64,000 bases of DNA from Methanobacterium sp. (GCF_038562635.1 NZ_JBCFBO010000001.1:1404643-1468642), one strand, 5' to 3'; shown: positions 17,781-26,958, counted from the first letter of the stretch. The notes: generated from the letters alone by a model not told the origin. Translations and numbers: made by a program.

Positions 17781-18437
17781 TTAGTTTAAGCTGTTCAGTT
17801 CAACCTGCTTACGGTAGTTGACCATATCTTCAACTGTAACTACAGGCATGCCGTGCTTTACAGCAAAATCCACTATTTCAGGCATGCGTGCCATTGTCCC
17901 ATCAGGATTTGTAAGTTCACACAGAACACCATATGGTTTTAATCCAGCAAGACCCATCATATCAACAACTGCTTCAGTATGCCCTCTACGTTCCAATACT
18001 CCGCCAGGACGGGCTCTTAAAGGAAACATATGCCCCGGGTGGTGAAGATCTTCAGGTTGAGCATCATCTGCAATAGCAGTTTTAACTGTTTTAACTCTAT
18101 CAGCCGCCGATACACCAGTAGTGACCCCCTCTGCAGCCTCAATAGATATCGTGTAGGCTGTTTTAAAACGGCTTGAATTATTTTCCACCATCATAGGTAA
18201 TTCTAATTCATTTACTTTTTCCTCATTGAGACATAAACATACAATACCACTGCACTCTCGAATAAGCATTGCCATTTGGACCTCAGTAATAGATTCTGCA
18301 GCAAAAATTATGTCCCCCTCATTTTCTCGTTGCTCATCATCGGTAACTATTATACCTTGACCACAGCGAAGGGAATTTAAAGCATTTTCCACCCTTTCTA
18401 CTGAGTTACCGAATTGTGCCAATAAATTTTGATTCAT
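17781..18437 (-). CDS. ribB: 3,4-dihydroxy-2-butanone 4-phosphate synthase (bacterial RibB type)
   Basis: A 218-residue RibB that converts ribulose 5-phosphate to 3,4-dihydroxy-2-butanone 4-phosphate plus formate for riboflavin synthesis. The metal and substrate motif DDEQRENEGD and the later RRGHTEAVVDM are intact, as are MVENNSSRFKTAYT and GVTTGVSAADR. The N-terminus (MNQNLLAQFGNSVERVENAL) and overall length closely follow the enterobacterial RibB rather than archaeal forms, judged from memory. TGGAGG precedes the ATG by 11 bp. A complete FMN riboswitch lies upstream and a bacterial-style terminator downstream, so the whole unit looks horizontally acquired. Confidence 0.95.
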   Translation of the reverse strand: MNQNLLAQFGNSVERVENALNSLRCGQGIIVTDDEQRENEGDIIFAAESITEVQMAMLIRECSGIVCLCLNEEKVNELELPMMVENNSSRFKTAYTISIEAAEGVTTGVSAADRVKTVKTAIADDAQPEDLHHPGHMFPLRARPGGVLERRGHTEAVVDMMGLAGLKPYGVLCELTNPDGTMARMPEIVDFAVKHGMPVVTVEDMVNYRKQVELNSLN

Positions 18438-18479
18438 GGTAATAAACCTCCATTTTTAGTTGACTTACCAGAATCAGGG

Positions 18480-18503
18480 CAAAAAAAACATAGACATGTC
18501 TAA
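18480..18503 (-). terminator. candidate riboswitch-controlled terminator in the ribB leader
   Basis: On the minus strand the palindrome TAGACATGTCTA is followed by TG and eight T residues (A run at 18481-18488). It lies between the FMN aptamer and the ribB ribosome site. The stem part AGACAT can alternatively pair with ATGTCT just after the aptamer (18536-18541), a possible switch. Archaeal RNA polymerase also stops at U runs, so an oligo-U stop could work in this host. The role is inferred. Confidence 0.45.
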
Positions 18504-18547
18504 GCATACCTGAATATTACAAACATTCAAAACATTACAGACATTCC

Positions 18548-18691
18548 TATTCTCTTCCATCCGGACTTTCACCGTCGGCTCTGGATTCTAACCAGATCTG
18601 CTGACCTCTTTTAATATAAAAGAGCGCTCGCGGGCTTACTAATTTAAACTAGTATACCGCCGGTAGGGAATTCCACCCTGCCCTGAGAATA
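18548..18691 (-). ncRNA. FMN riboswitch (RFN element) of ribB
   Basis: All conserved blocks of the FMN aptamer are present on the minus strand: AGGGCAGGGTGGAATTCCC, ACCGGCGGTA, AGCCCGCGAGCG, then CAGATC...AGAGCCGACGGT and AGTCCGGATGGAAGAGAAT. The closing helix P1 pairs TATTCTC (18685-18691) with GAGAATA (18548-18554). It lies 110 nt upstream of ribB, as in Escherichia coli. By established knowledge such aptamers bind FMN and shut off expression. FMN riboswitches are mainly known from bacteria, so one in an archaeal window is notable. Confidence 0.95.
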
Positions 18692-18843
18692 AGTCATTGA
18701 TACATCACTTTTAATTTAATAAATAATTTTCGCTTAATACCTAAAACTAAATTTAAAATAATTCATCAAAACAGCCGCTTATAAATAAAAATACCATAAT
18801 CCCCTCTTTGATGAATTTATACCAAAATAAAATTTTAATTTCC
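18692..18843. other. promoter region of the riboswitch-ribB unit
   Basis: This AT-rich gap between the pscS stop and the aptamer must hold the ribB promoter. TATA-like stretches are present on the minus strand (for example around 18780-18790), but I cannot single one out. No gene is seen. Confidence 0.35.
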
Positions 18844-19989
18844 TTAAATTAAGTCTTTATACTTATCTACAATTTCCTTAAATGAATCTGCAATATATGC
18901 TATCTGCTCTTTGCTGAATCCATAAACACTGCACTTGAACCATTTGGTTTGTCCACGTTTTATTCCAACGATATTTCTCTTTTTAAGTTCTTCGTACAGG
19001 AAAAATCCTCTTCTCGGATGGTTTTCAGCTATTTTATCAAAGATAGGTGTTTCAAATCTGGTGAGGTCATGCTCTTTTGGTTTTACCCCTATTTGATGAA
19101 CACCTTCAATTTCTTCCAGTTGCCTTACAAAATTCCTTGTCTTTTCAACTTCCTCATCCCAATGCTTGACCCTCTCTGCAACATATGGGAGTGATGCCAT
19201 TAAAGTTACTACTGGAGCTCCCCTACTGGTACATCCAAGCATTTCAATTTCTTTAACTTTATGCCTCTTTGAATGTTTAAGTAAAGCATCTGAATATTCT
19301 TCCTTCATTCCAAGCACACCAATTGGTCCTGATGCCGCCATACTTTTATGGCCACTTCCAACTACAAAATCCATATTTAATGCTTTTGCATCTATCGGAA
19401 GTCTTCCCATAGAATATGCACAGTTTAAAATTATAGGAATCCCTGCTTTATGAGCTACAGCACCAACTGCTTTTGCATCAGCCAGGTTACCGTAGTCACC
19501 ATCCACATGAGTAAGCAAAGAAAGTTTAATATCTATTCCACTGTCAATTGCGTTTTCCAAAGTTTCCCTGTATTTTTCAGGAGTTATTTCATATGTAGGG
19601 TGCCCATTATTTGGAACTTCAATCACATTAAGCTTATTTCGCTCTGCAGCAAGGTGGGTTGTGTAGTGTGCATTTCCATCTACAATTACAGTATCGCCAG
19701 GTTCACATAACGCATGCATTATTGCAAATTTACTTTCCCTTGCACCATGTGTAGTTCTTACCTCATCAACATTGATAAATTTCGCTAAATCCTGTAAAAA
19801 TCCGCTTATTGAAGGATTAGGCACTTCATCAAGCCTTCCAGCACAGTAATCACATACACTGTAACCGTCAGCATACTCAATTAAAGCTTTTCTTGCCTCA
19901 ACAGGCAGCATTCCCCCACGCTGGAGAGGATTTAAGTTCAAATTGTCTCTTTCTGTATTTCGTGTAAGCCCATACTCCTGACATTCCAT
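18844..19989 (-). CDS. pscS: O-phosphoseryl-tRNA(Cys):Cys-tRNA synthase (SepCysS)
   Basis: A 381-residue PLP enzyme that converts Sep-tRNA(Cys) to Cys-tRNA(Cys), the indirect cysteine route of methanogens that works with SepRS. Motifs seen are NLNPLQRGGMLPVEARKAL, the conserved YSVCDYC cysteines, RTTHGARESKFA, and the PLP lysine in VVGSGHKSMAASGPIG. Length and motifs fit the family fully. I prefer the ATG at 19989 because the upstream GTG at 19998 lies within the GGTGA ribosome site. It is followed by ribB after a separate promoter region. Its presence strongly supports a methanogen host. Confidence 0.95.
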   Translation of the reverse strand: MECQEYGLTRNTERDNLNLNPLQRGGMLPVEARKALIEYADGYSVCDYCAGRLDEVPNPSISGFLQDLAKFINVDEVRTTHGARESKFAIMHALCEPGDTVIVDGNAHYTTHLAAERNKLNVIEVPNNGHPTYEITPEKYRETLENAIDSGIDIKLSLLTHVDGDYGNLADAKAVGAVAHKAGIPIILNCAYSMGRLPIDAKALNMDFVVGSGHKSMAASGPIGVLGMKEEYSDALLKHSKRHKVKEIEMLGCTSRGAPVVTLMASLPYVAERVKHWDEEVEKTRNFVRQLEEIEGVHQIGVKPKEHDLTRFETPIFDKIAENHPRRGFFLYEELKKRNIVGIKRGQTKWFKCSVYGFSKEQIAYIADSFKEIVDKYKDLI

Positions 19990-20106
19990 ATTATTCACCT
20001 GTATCTCTATTAAATAATTAAAAAAAGATAAAAATATATTAAAAACATCTATTAATGCTTGATTTAAAGTTAATGATATTTTACTGATTATTTTATAAAT
20101 TTGATA

Positions 20107-21024
20107 TTAACTGATTCTCATTAAGTCATCATAAGCTGACAAAGCAGCTACTGCACCTTCTCCACATGCAACCACCCACTGATTAACCCCACCAGTGATA
20201 TCACCTGCAGAGTATATCCCCTGAATATTGGTTTTTTGACTTTTATCAGTTATAATGTAACCATTTTTGTCAGTCTCTAACCCTATATCTTTAGCTATAC
20301 CATTTGAAGGTATGTCTCCAACTGCTATAAATATTCCATCAATTGGGTATTCATTTTTTTCATTAGTTTTCTTGTTAAGCAGTACTACACTTTTTACAAA
20401 CATGTCACCCTTTATTTCATCTATAACAGAGTCCCAGAACATTGCAATATCTTTTTCTTTTAATTTCTCCTGTAGATATTTTTCAGCCCTAAGTTCATCT
20501 CTTCTATGTGCAACAGCCGTATATGAACCAATAGTATCTAAATATAAAGCTCCTTGAATGGCAGTATTACCTCCGCCCACTACTAAAATCCTTTTGCCCA
20601 TAAACAAAGGCCCATCACAGACTGCACAGTAAAAAACACCTCTTCCAAGGAATTGTTTTTCTCCAGGTGCGTTAAGTTTTCTATGAGTAGTTCCTGTACA
20701 CAATATCACTGATTTAGCCTTATATTCTGCTTTCTGGGATGAAACTTTTATTTCGTGGTCTCTGATGATTTCTAATTTTTTGACTTCTTCCATTTCATTT
20801 ATTTTAGCGTACTTCAATGCCTGCTTTTTAGTGTAGTCTATTAATACTTTACCTGAAACTAATTCAAATCCAGGATAATTTTCCATATTAGGAACCATCA
20901 GTCCTGCTCCACCTGCAAGCTGTTTTTCAAGTATTAATGTCTTTAATCCCTGCCTTCCAGCATAGATTCCTGCTGTCAGCCCAGCCGGTCCTGATCCTAT
21001 AATAATAACATCATATTCATCCAT
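20107..21024 (-). CDS. trxB: thioredoxin reductase
   Basis: A 305-residue FAD-dependent reductase. The FAD-binding motif IIGSGPAGLTAGIYAGRQ is at the N-terminus, the redox-active disulfide is CAVC (in GVFYCAVCDG), the second dinucleotide motif is VVGGGNTAIQGALYL, and GIYSAGDITGG closes the FAD site. The second nucleotide motif is GGGNTA rather than the usual GGGDSA, and HRRDELRA has the arginines that often bind NADPH. In Methanobacteriales some relatives use F420H2; the sequence alone does not settle the donor. AAGGTGAT precedes the ATG. It is downstream of gatE on the same strand. Confidence 0.92.
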   Translation of the reverse strand: MDEYDVIIIGSGPAGLTAGIYAGRQGLKTLILEKQLAGGAGLMVPNMENYPGFELVSGKVLIDYTKKQALKYAKINEMEEVKKLEIIRDHEIKVSSQKAEYKAKSVILCTGTTHRKLNAPGEKQFLGRGVFYCAVCDGPLFMGKRILVVGGGNTAIQGALYLDTIGSYTAVAHRRDELRAEKYLQEKLKEKDIAMFWDSVIDEIKGDMFVKSVVLLNKKTNEKNEYPIDGIFIAVGDIPSNGIAKDIGLETDKNGYIITDKSQKTNIQGIYSAGDITGGVNQWVVACGEGAVAALSAYDDLMRIS

Positions 21025-21156
21025 CAGATCACCTTAAGTCACTAATTATAGTGAATAATCTAAATTATTCCATAATTTTAAAGAATTTAAACAGATCATC
21101 ATACAATTAAAGCGTGTAAATACGGTTTAAATGGATGATTTCGAGTATCTAGTTAT

Positions 21157-21174
21157 CCACTAAAAAAATAGTGG
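21157..21174 (-). terminator. hairpin after gatE
   Basis: CCACTA and TAGTGG (21157-21162 and 21169-21174) enclose an A6 loop on the plus strand, U6 in the minus-strand transcript. It lies 61 bp after the gatE stop, in a 210-bp gap before trxB. A terminator role is inferred. Confidence 0.4.
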
Positions 21175-21234
21175 TTTTAAGTACTCTAAATCAAATTTAA
21201 CGCTTTTAATTCATTATTCATTTTTTGAGTTAAC

Positions 21235-23100
21235 TCATTCTATATTCTGTAACTTATCCCTCAAAAGTTTATTCACAAGCTTTCCATCAGCTTTCCCCTT
21301 TAACTTTTTCATGGACATACCCATAAGAGGACCCATAGCACCCATTCCACGTTCTTCTACCATTTTCTTATTTGAGGAAACTATTTCAGCTATTATCTCT
21401 CCAACATCATCTTCAGACAGCATCATTAAATTCAAACTTTCTGCTGCTTCTTGTGGTGAATTGCCCTCATTGCACACATTTGCTAAAATTTGAGGAAATG
21501 CATCTTTTGATATTTTATCATTTTCTAAAAGTTCAAATGCTTCAAGCAAAATGCTGTTATTCAATTCATCTATGCTGCATCCATCCCTTTTTAGTTCCTT
21601 TAAAGTATAAGCTAAAGTTGATGCTATCGTTGTAGAATCTACGCCAGATTTTGCTTTGATTTCTTCAAAGCTGTCAGCCTTATTTCTCCTTACGAGTTGT
21701 TTTGCAAGGTCTTCACTTAAATTATACTGTTTAATTATTCTAACTTTCTTTTCATCTGGAAGTTCTGGTAAATCGGACTTTATATCATCAAGTAGCTCTT
21801 TTGATACGCTGATTGCAGGAATATCTGTTTCCACGTACATCCTGCTTGCTGTTGGAAGTGGCCTCAAATAATCTGAATTTCCATCAGGTAATGCTTTTCT
21901 TGTTTCTTCCGGTACTGCTTGAAGCGAGATTTTTGCCCTTCTCTGAACTTCCTGTAAAGCATTGAGGACTTTTTCTTTTTTATCTGCAATTAAAATAAAA
22001 GCATCTTCATCTCCAAGGCCTAAAAACTCATTTATTGCATTAACTTCATCTTCAGTTATGCCATAAGCCGGAAGTTCATCAGTGTGGAACAGTCCAGACA
22101 CTCCCATTTTCTTGGCATACCCTGCAAGTTCTGTACCAAATCTTCTACCTAGCTGAATTTCCAGTCCTATTAATCCTTTAAATCCATTCAATTTAATTGC
22201 AAATACACTTTCAGCCTTTGCAATTATTTTAGATTTAGTTTCTTTTAATAAAGGAGCTATATCATACAATTCATCGTCAACAGATGCATTTCTATTATTT
22301 AATTCGTCCTTTATTTTTAAAAGGTTTACCTGCCTTGTAACTTCATTTTTAACCATTGTAGACATGAGATCTAAATCTTGAACTCCTTTTAGCTCGACCC
22401 TTGCACCTTCCCTGATTGATATATTCAAATCTTGACGTATAGTTCCCAATCCTCTTTTAACTTTGGTACTTCTAAGCACCTGCCCTATATGGTACGCAAC
22501 TTCTTTTACCTGTTCAGGGTGAGTTATAGAAGGTGCAGTTGTTATCTCAACGAGAGGAATTCCAAGCCTGTCCAGCCTGAAGTTAACTTTACCCTTCTCT
22601 TGTCCAATTCTTCTTGCAGCATCTTCTTCAAGACATAAAACATCAATCTGGACATCTCCATATTTTGTTTCCAGAACACCTTCTGTTGCAACAAGACCTG
22701 TTCTCTGGAAACCACCAGTATTACTTCCGTCTATTACCTGCTTCCTCATGGTATGGAATTCATCCACAACATGCATGTTGAGGAGTGTTGCTATTATTAA
22801 GGATACTTCAAGTGCTTCCCTATTTAATGGATGTGGAGGTTCTTCATCTGCTTCAACAAGGCAAGTTTCATGTGCATAAGCATCATAGATGAAATTTAGT
22901 TTTCTTCGTGCCTCTTCAAATGCGGCCCGGTCTATTTTCCCAAGTTCACTTTGGGTAGGCCTTAAATTCCTTAAAATTTTAAATTCTGGTTCTTTATCAG
23001 TAAGATTACAATCGCATGGGCAGAATAATTTTTCTTTCGTATTCAACTGCTGATGTACTTCAAGACCCATTTTAAGTCCAAGTTTTTCATAATCAATCAT
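21235..23100 (-). CDS. gatE: glutamyl-tRNA(Gln) amidotransferase subunit E
   Basis: A 621-residue archaeal GatE, the tRNA-binding and kinase subunit of GatDE, which makes Gln-tRNA(Gln) from Glu-tRNA(Gln). The GatB-type core shows KMGLEVHQQL, the zinc-type CPCDCN, LVEADEEPPHPLN and DVLCLEEDAARR, with an AspRS-like insertion in the middle and a GatB/YqeY tail (EERGMGAMGPLMGMSMKKLKG). The start at 23100 follows GGTGAT; a frame-open ATG at 23121 is also possible but lacks a ribosome site. It follows gatD on the same strand with almost no gap, forming one operon. Confidence 0.95.
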   Translation of the reverse strand: MIDYEKLGLKMGLEVHQQLNTKEKLFCPCDCNLTDKEPEFKILRNLRPTQSELGKIDRAAFEEARRKLNFIYDAYAHETCLVEADEEPPHPLNREALEVSLIIATLLNMHVVDEFHTMRKQVIDGSNTGGFQRTGLVATEGVLETKYGDVQIDVLCLEEDAARRIGQEKGKVNFRLDRLGIPLVEITTAPSITHPEQVKEVAYHIGQVLRSTKVKRGLGTIRQDLNISIREGARVELKGVQDLDLMSTMVKNEVTRQVNLLKIKDELNNRNASVDDELYDIAPLLKETKSKIIAKAESVFAIKLNGFKGLIGLEIQLGRRFGTELAGYAKKMGVSGLFHTDELPAYGITEDEVNAINEFLGLGDEDAFILIADKKEKVLNALQEVQRRAKISLQAVPEETRKALPDGNSDYLRPLPTASRMYVETDIPAISVSKELLDDIKSDLPELPDEKKVRIIKQYNLSEDLAKQLVRRNKADSFEEIKAKSGVDSTTIASTLAYTLKELKRDGCSIDELNNSILLEAFELLENDKISKDAFPQILANVCNEGNSPQEAAESLNLMMLSEDDVGEIIAEIVSSNKKMVEERGMGAMGPLMGMSMKKLKGKADGKLVNKLLRDKLQNIE

Positions 23101-23122
23101 TAAATCACCGCTAACCATCAAA

Positions 23123-24436
23123 TTATATTAAAAAATACTTTATGGAGCTTTTATCTTCAATTTCTCCAGCTATGTTAGTTTGCATTGTTTTTTCGACTTC
23201 TTCGATTTCATCAGTTTGCCCTAAAGCCCAGCAGAGTTTAACATAAGCTGTTTCAGGTAACATATCTCCTGCAGAGATTACGCCTGCAGTTATAAGTTTT
23301 CTTCCAGTACTGTAAACGTTCATGTTGACTTTTCCATAAAGACACTGTGAAGCCATTACCACAGGAATTCCACTGTCCCTTGCTCTTTTTATGGATGGAA
23401 TAATTTCCTCTGGACAGTGACCTAAACCAGTGCCTTCCAGAACAATCCCTTTATATCCCTTATCAATATGATAATCCATTATTTCACCGGAAATTCCAGG
23501 GTAGCTCTTAATAAATGCAACATTAGATTCTACAGCATCATGAAGCTCAACTTCACCATCAGTCCTTGTTTTATACCTTAACTGTTCATCTAAAATTTCA
23601 ATTCCGCCGTTTTGAACCCGTGCAAGTGGGGATGTATTTATACTTCTAAAAGTGTCTCTTCTTGAGGTGTGCATCTTTCTTACCTTTGTACCACGGTGTA
23701 AATCACAGTAGGTGTCATCTTCAGTCGCATGCATGCAGACCATGACTTCAGCCATATCTGATTTAGCAGCAGTCACTGAATTTAAAAGGTTTAAAAATGC
23801 ATCAGAGGAAGGCCTATCTGAACTTCGCTGCGCACCAGTGAGCACTACCGGTACAGGAGTATCCAACATAAAGCTCAGTGCAGCTGATGTGTAGTGCATG
23901 GTATCCGTCCCATGGGCAACAACAACACCATACGCTCCGTCATTTATTTCATCAGCTATGGATCTTGCTGATTTAACCCAGTATTCAGGTTTCATGTTTT
24001 CGCTTAAGATGTTTAAAACTGCTTTTCCTTTGATATTTGCGTATTCCAGAAGCTCAGGGTTAGCCCTGATAAGGTCATCAGCTGTAAATGCAGGATGAAC
24101 TGCACCAGTTTTGTAATCAATTATTGATGCAACTGTTCCCCCAGTTGATATTATAGATATATCATGTTTCTGGTTATCTTTTTCAATATCAAGCTTTGAC
24201 AACTCAATTTTAGGTTTTTCACCCTTTTTGACGAGTTCAATTGTTGCATTTTCTATGTTTATTCCAACATTGTAACCATTTTTAAGCTTTAAAACAAGAT
24301 GCGTCTCATCAGCATCTTCAGCTCTGTCTAAAAGCATGCCTTCGTAGGAAATATCTTGCTTGGTTATTTTAACACTGTCACCAATTGATATACCTGCTGA
24401 TTCTAAAAATATTTCTGAAGCTCCTCTGTAACTCAT
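23123..24436 (-). CDS. gatD: glutamyl-tRNA(Gln) amidotransferase subunit D
   Basis: A 437-residue GatD, the glutaminase subunit that supplies ammonia to GatE. An N-terminal beta domain (about 1-85) precedes an L-asparaginase-like fold. The first catalytic threonine lies in SIISTGGTVASIIDYKTG, and the second Thr with Asp in VVAHGTDTMHYTSAA. YGKVNMNVYSTGRKL and the C-terminal LPETAYVKLCWALGQ are family-typical. AGAGGAA precedes the ATG. gatD and gatE are adjacent in operon order. The pair is an archaea-specific trait. Confidence 0.95.
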   Translation of the reverse strand: MSYRGASEIFLESAGISIGDSVKITKQDISYEGMLLDRAEDADETHLVLKLKNGYNVGINIENATIELVKKGEKPKIELSKLDIEKDNQKHDISIISTGGTVASIIDYKTGAVHPAFTADDLIRANPELLEYANIKGKAVLNILSENMKPEYWVKSARSIADEINDGAYGVVVAHGTDTMHYTSAALSFMLDTPVPVVLTGAQRSSDRPSSDAFLNLLNSVTAAKSDMAEVMVCMHATEDDTYCDLHRGTKVRKMHTSRRDTFRSINTSPLARVQNGGIEILDEQLRYKTRTDGEVELHDAVESNVAFIKSYPGISGEIMDYHIDKGYKGIVLEGTGLGHCPEEIIPSIKRARDSGIPVVMASQCLYGKVNMNVYSTGRKLITAGVISAGDMLPETAYVKLCWALGQTDEIEEVEKTMQTNIAGEIEDKSSIKYFLI

Positions 24437-24683
24437 AAAATTCCTCTTTTATCGGTTGTAATTATGAAATTAAATTCAAAATAGTTTATACTTACTCTAT
24501 ATTTTAATTAGTTATTAAATAATTTAAATGAGTTTGAATAATTAACCATGCTGATCATAGTTTAATATGCCACTTGAAACTTTTTGTAATTCAACTTAAT
24601 TTTGATTAATTTTATTTAAATTGATTCATTAATGTCAAGCACTACAAAAAGTAATTATAGAAAACAGAAAGGTAACAGAAAAT
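24437..24683. other. intergenic region, promoter of gatD; no gene seen
   Basis: AT-rich sequence between the leftward CBS gene and gatD. It must contain the gatD promoter. I see no reading frame or RNA element in it besides the CBS-gene terminator at its left end. Confidence 0.35.
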
Positions 24684-24711
24684 AAAAAAACCCCAAAATT
24701 ACCTAATTTTG
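24684..24711 (-). terminator. hairpin terminator after the CBS gene
   Basis: CAAAATTA-CC-TAATTTTG (24694-24711) forms an 8-bp stem, followed on the minus strand by GGG and seven T residues. It is 80 bp past the CBS-protein stop. Confidence 0.65.
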
Positions 24712-24791
24712 ATATTACCTAATTGATAAATACATGCAATAGACTAATTCCAAAGTCTTTAAAAAAATGTTGAAGTTCAGGCATTATCAAC

Positions 24792-25226
24792 CTAATCTAA
24801 TCCTGCAAGTGCACGAATAAGGGAGCTTTGAGTTATAAGGCCAACTAGATTTCCATTTTCAACTACAGGAATCCTTTGATAACCTTTGTCTGCCATGACC
24901 CTTGTAATCTCAAGTATAGGAGTATCCCTATTAGCCACGTATAATTCTTTAGTCATTAGATCATTTACTTTAAGACCCAACGCTTCTCCCCCAGCTAAAA
25001 GAACATCTCTATGGGTTATTATCCCTACGATTCGCTTATCATCAACTACAGGAAGTCCTCCCACATTACATCTCATCATTTTCAATTTAGCAGCTGCAAC
25101 CAGGTCTTTTGGAGAAGTTACATGAACTTCTTCGATCATGATGTCCTCTGCCTTTAGCTTTTTAATCATGGACTTATTTTTAATACCAATTACTATATTA
25201 AGATACGGAATTGTACTTATCATCAA
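24792..25226 (-). CDS. CBS-domain pair protein
   Basis: A 144-residue protein made of two CBS domains: AEDIMIEEVHVTSPKDLVAA / VVDDKRIVGIITHRDVLLAG and NDLMTKELYVANRDTPILEI / VVENGNLVGLITQSSLIRAL. Such pairs (Bateman modules) bind adenine nucleotides or SAM and regulate partners; the partner is unknown. The first 19 residues before the MIKKLKAEDIM methionine look hydrophobic and unlike the family, so the true start may be near 25169; neither choice has a strong ribosome site. It is divergent from thiC. Confidence 0.85.
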   Translation of the reverse strand: MMISTIPYLNIVIGIKNKSMIKKLKAEDIMIEEVHVTSPKDLVAAAKLKMMRCNVGGLPVVDDKRIVGIITHRDVLLAGGEALGLKVNDLMTKELYVANRDTPILEITRVMADKGYQRIPVVENGNLVGLITQSSLIRALAGLD

Positions 25227-25385
25227 ACATATAAACTATACAAATAATGCTGAATATGAATGAAAATATGGTTACTACATTTAAGAAATTCAGCAGCACT
25301 GCAAAACGTAATTACTTAAAAACTAAATATATTTACTATACAAAACTATTGAAATAGTACAATGAATTTTAATTTAAAGCCGGAT

Positions 25386-25455
25386 AAATCCATTATTTGC
25401 CTTTACATTTATCCTTTCAGGATAACACAACATGTAACCCTTTAATAATGGATTT
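25386..25455. promoter_or_regulatory. structured element upstream of thiC
   Basis: A perfect 12-bp inverted repeat (AAATCCATTATT, 25386-25397; AATAATGGATTT, 25444-25455) encloses two more nested stems, TTACAT/ATGTAA (25403-25408 with 25432-25437) and ATCCT-TTC-AGGAT (25411-25423). It ends 86 bp before the thiC start. It has no resemblance to the TPP riboswitch core that I can find. It could be an RNA leader structure or a DNA site in the CBS-thiC divergent region. Confidence 0.45.
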
Positions 25456-25541
25456 CTCGTATTACCAGTTGTATATTAATATAAAGTAAAAAGTTATAGT
25501 TAGAGATTTTTATCTAAATTTTTTAAGACGAGGGATTAAAC

Positions 25542-26816
25542 GTGACTCAATTAGAATACGCCAGAAAAGGCCAGATCACCAAAGAAATGGAAATTGTCGC
25601 TAAAGAAGAAAATATTGACATTCAAAAACTTATCAAACAAATAGCGAAAGGTTATATAACAATTCCAAAGAATATAAACGGCAAAAGTGTTCCTAAGGGT
25701 ATTGGAAAAGGACTCACCACAAAAATCAACGCCAACATTGGATCATCTTCAGAAATAGAGGATATAGATGTAGAAATTCAAAAAGCTAAAATAGCAGTCG
25801 AATACGGCGCTGACGCTATAATGGACCTGAGCACAGGGCCTAATCTGAAATCAATCAGAGAAAAAATAATACCGGCAGTTGATGTCCCAATTGGAACCGT
25901 TCCGATTTATGAAGCCGCTGTAAGTGCATCCCAGGAAAAAGGTGCTGTAATTAACATGGATGAAGACGACATGTTCAACGCCATAATAAACCAGGCAAAA
26001 GAAGGTGTTGATTTCATGACCATCCACTCCGGAATAACCATGGACACTGTAGAAAAAGTAAAAAATTCTGACAGAATTATGGGGGTTGTAAGCCGTGGGG
26101 GATCTTTTTTAGCTGCATGGATACTTCAAAATGAAGAAGAAAATCCTCTTTATAAAAATTATGACTATTTACTTGAAATAGCCCATGAATATGACGTCAC
26201 ACTAAGTTTAGGTGACGGATTAAGGCCGGGTTGCCTTGCAGATGCCACAGACGTTTCCCAAATTCAAGAACTCATTACACTTGGCCAGCTTGTAGAAAGG
26301 GCAAGAGATGCAGGAGTTCAGGTTATGGTAGAAGGTCCAGGACATGTTCCACTGGATCAAATCCAGGCAAATATGAAAATTCAAAAAACTATCTGTAAAG
26401 GGGCACCTTTCTATGTTTTAGGTCCAATTGTAACCGATCTTGCTCCAGGTTACGATCACATAACATCTGCCATAGGAGGAGCTATTGCTGCTTCTTCAGG
26501 GGCAGATTTCCTGTGTTATGTTACCCCTAAAGAACATCTTGCAATACCAGACATTGAAGCTGTAAAACAGGGAGTTATAGCATCCAAAATAGCTGCGCAA
26601 GCTGCAGATGTCGCAAATGGAGTTAAAAGTGCATGGCAAAACGAACTCCAGATGGCAAATGCACGGAGAAACTTCAACTGGAAGAAACAATTTGAACTTG
26701 CATTTGACCATGAAACACCTCGAAAATACAGGGAAAGTAAACCCACAAGCGGAGATATGTGTACCATGTGCGGTGAATTCTGTGCTTTGAGGATTGTAAG
26801 GGATAATTTAAGCTAA
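25542..26816 (+). CDS. thiC: phosphomethylpyrimidine synthase ThiC
   Basis: A 424-residue radical-SAM enzyme that rearranges aminoimidazole ribotide to hydroxymethylpyrimidine phosphate in thiamine synthesis. The core shows VEYGADAIMDLSTG, VDFMTIHSGIT, RGGSFLAAW, SLGDGLRPGC and QVMVEGPGHVPLDQI, and the C-terminal cluster motif CTMCGEFC (CX2CX4C) is intact. The length is the short form common in archaea and many bacteria. It starts at GTG, with GAGGG 7 bp upstream. A structured inverted-repeat element lies further upstream; no classical TPP riboswitch is visible. Confidence 0.95.
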   Translation: MTQLEYARKGQITKEMEIVAKEENIDIQKLIKQIAKGYITIPKNINGKSVPKGIGKGLTTKINANIGSSSEIEDIDVEIQKAKIAVEYGADAIMDLSTGPNLKSIREKIIPAVDVPIGTVPIYEAAVSASQEKGAVINMDEDDMFNAIINQAKEGVDFMTIHSGITMDTVEKVKNSDRIMGVVSRGGSFLAAWILQNEEENPLYKNYDYLLEIAHEYDVTLSLGDGLRPGCLADATDVSQIQELITLGQLVERARDAGVQVMVEGPGHVPLDQIQANMKIQKTICKGAPFYVLGPIVTDLAPGYDHITSAIGGAIAASSGADFLCYVTPKEHLAIPDIEAVKQGVIASKIAAQAADVANGVKSAWQNELQMANARRNFNWKKQFELAFDHETPRKYRESKPTSGDMCTMCGEFCALRIVRDNLS

Positions 26817-26958
26817 ATTACACACATTCACTTTTTTTCAAATTTCTTTTTCAATTCAAACTGTACCCAACATCCTGTCAGATTTTCATTTTATGGATTT
26901 TAGACCACTTCGAAAAATAAAAATACTAAAAGGCATAATAGTATTACAAGGTGATTGT

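Noticed and set aside
25386..25541. TPP riboswitch before thiC
   Set aside because: The conserved CUGAGA and the 3' core motif of the TPP aptamer are not found.
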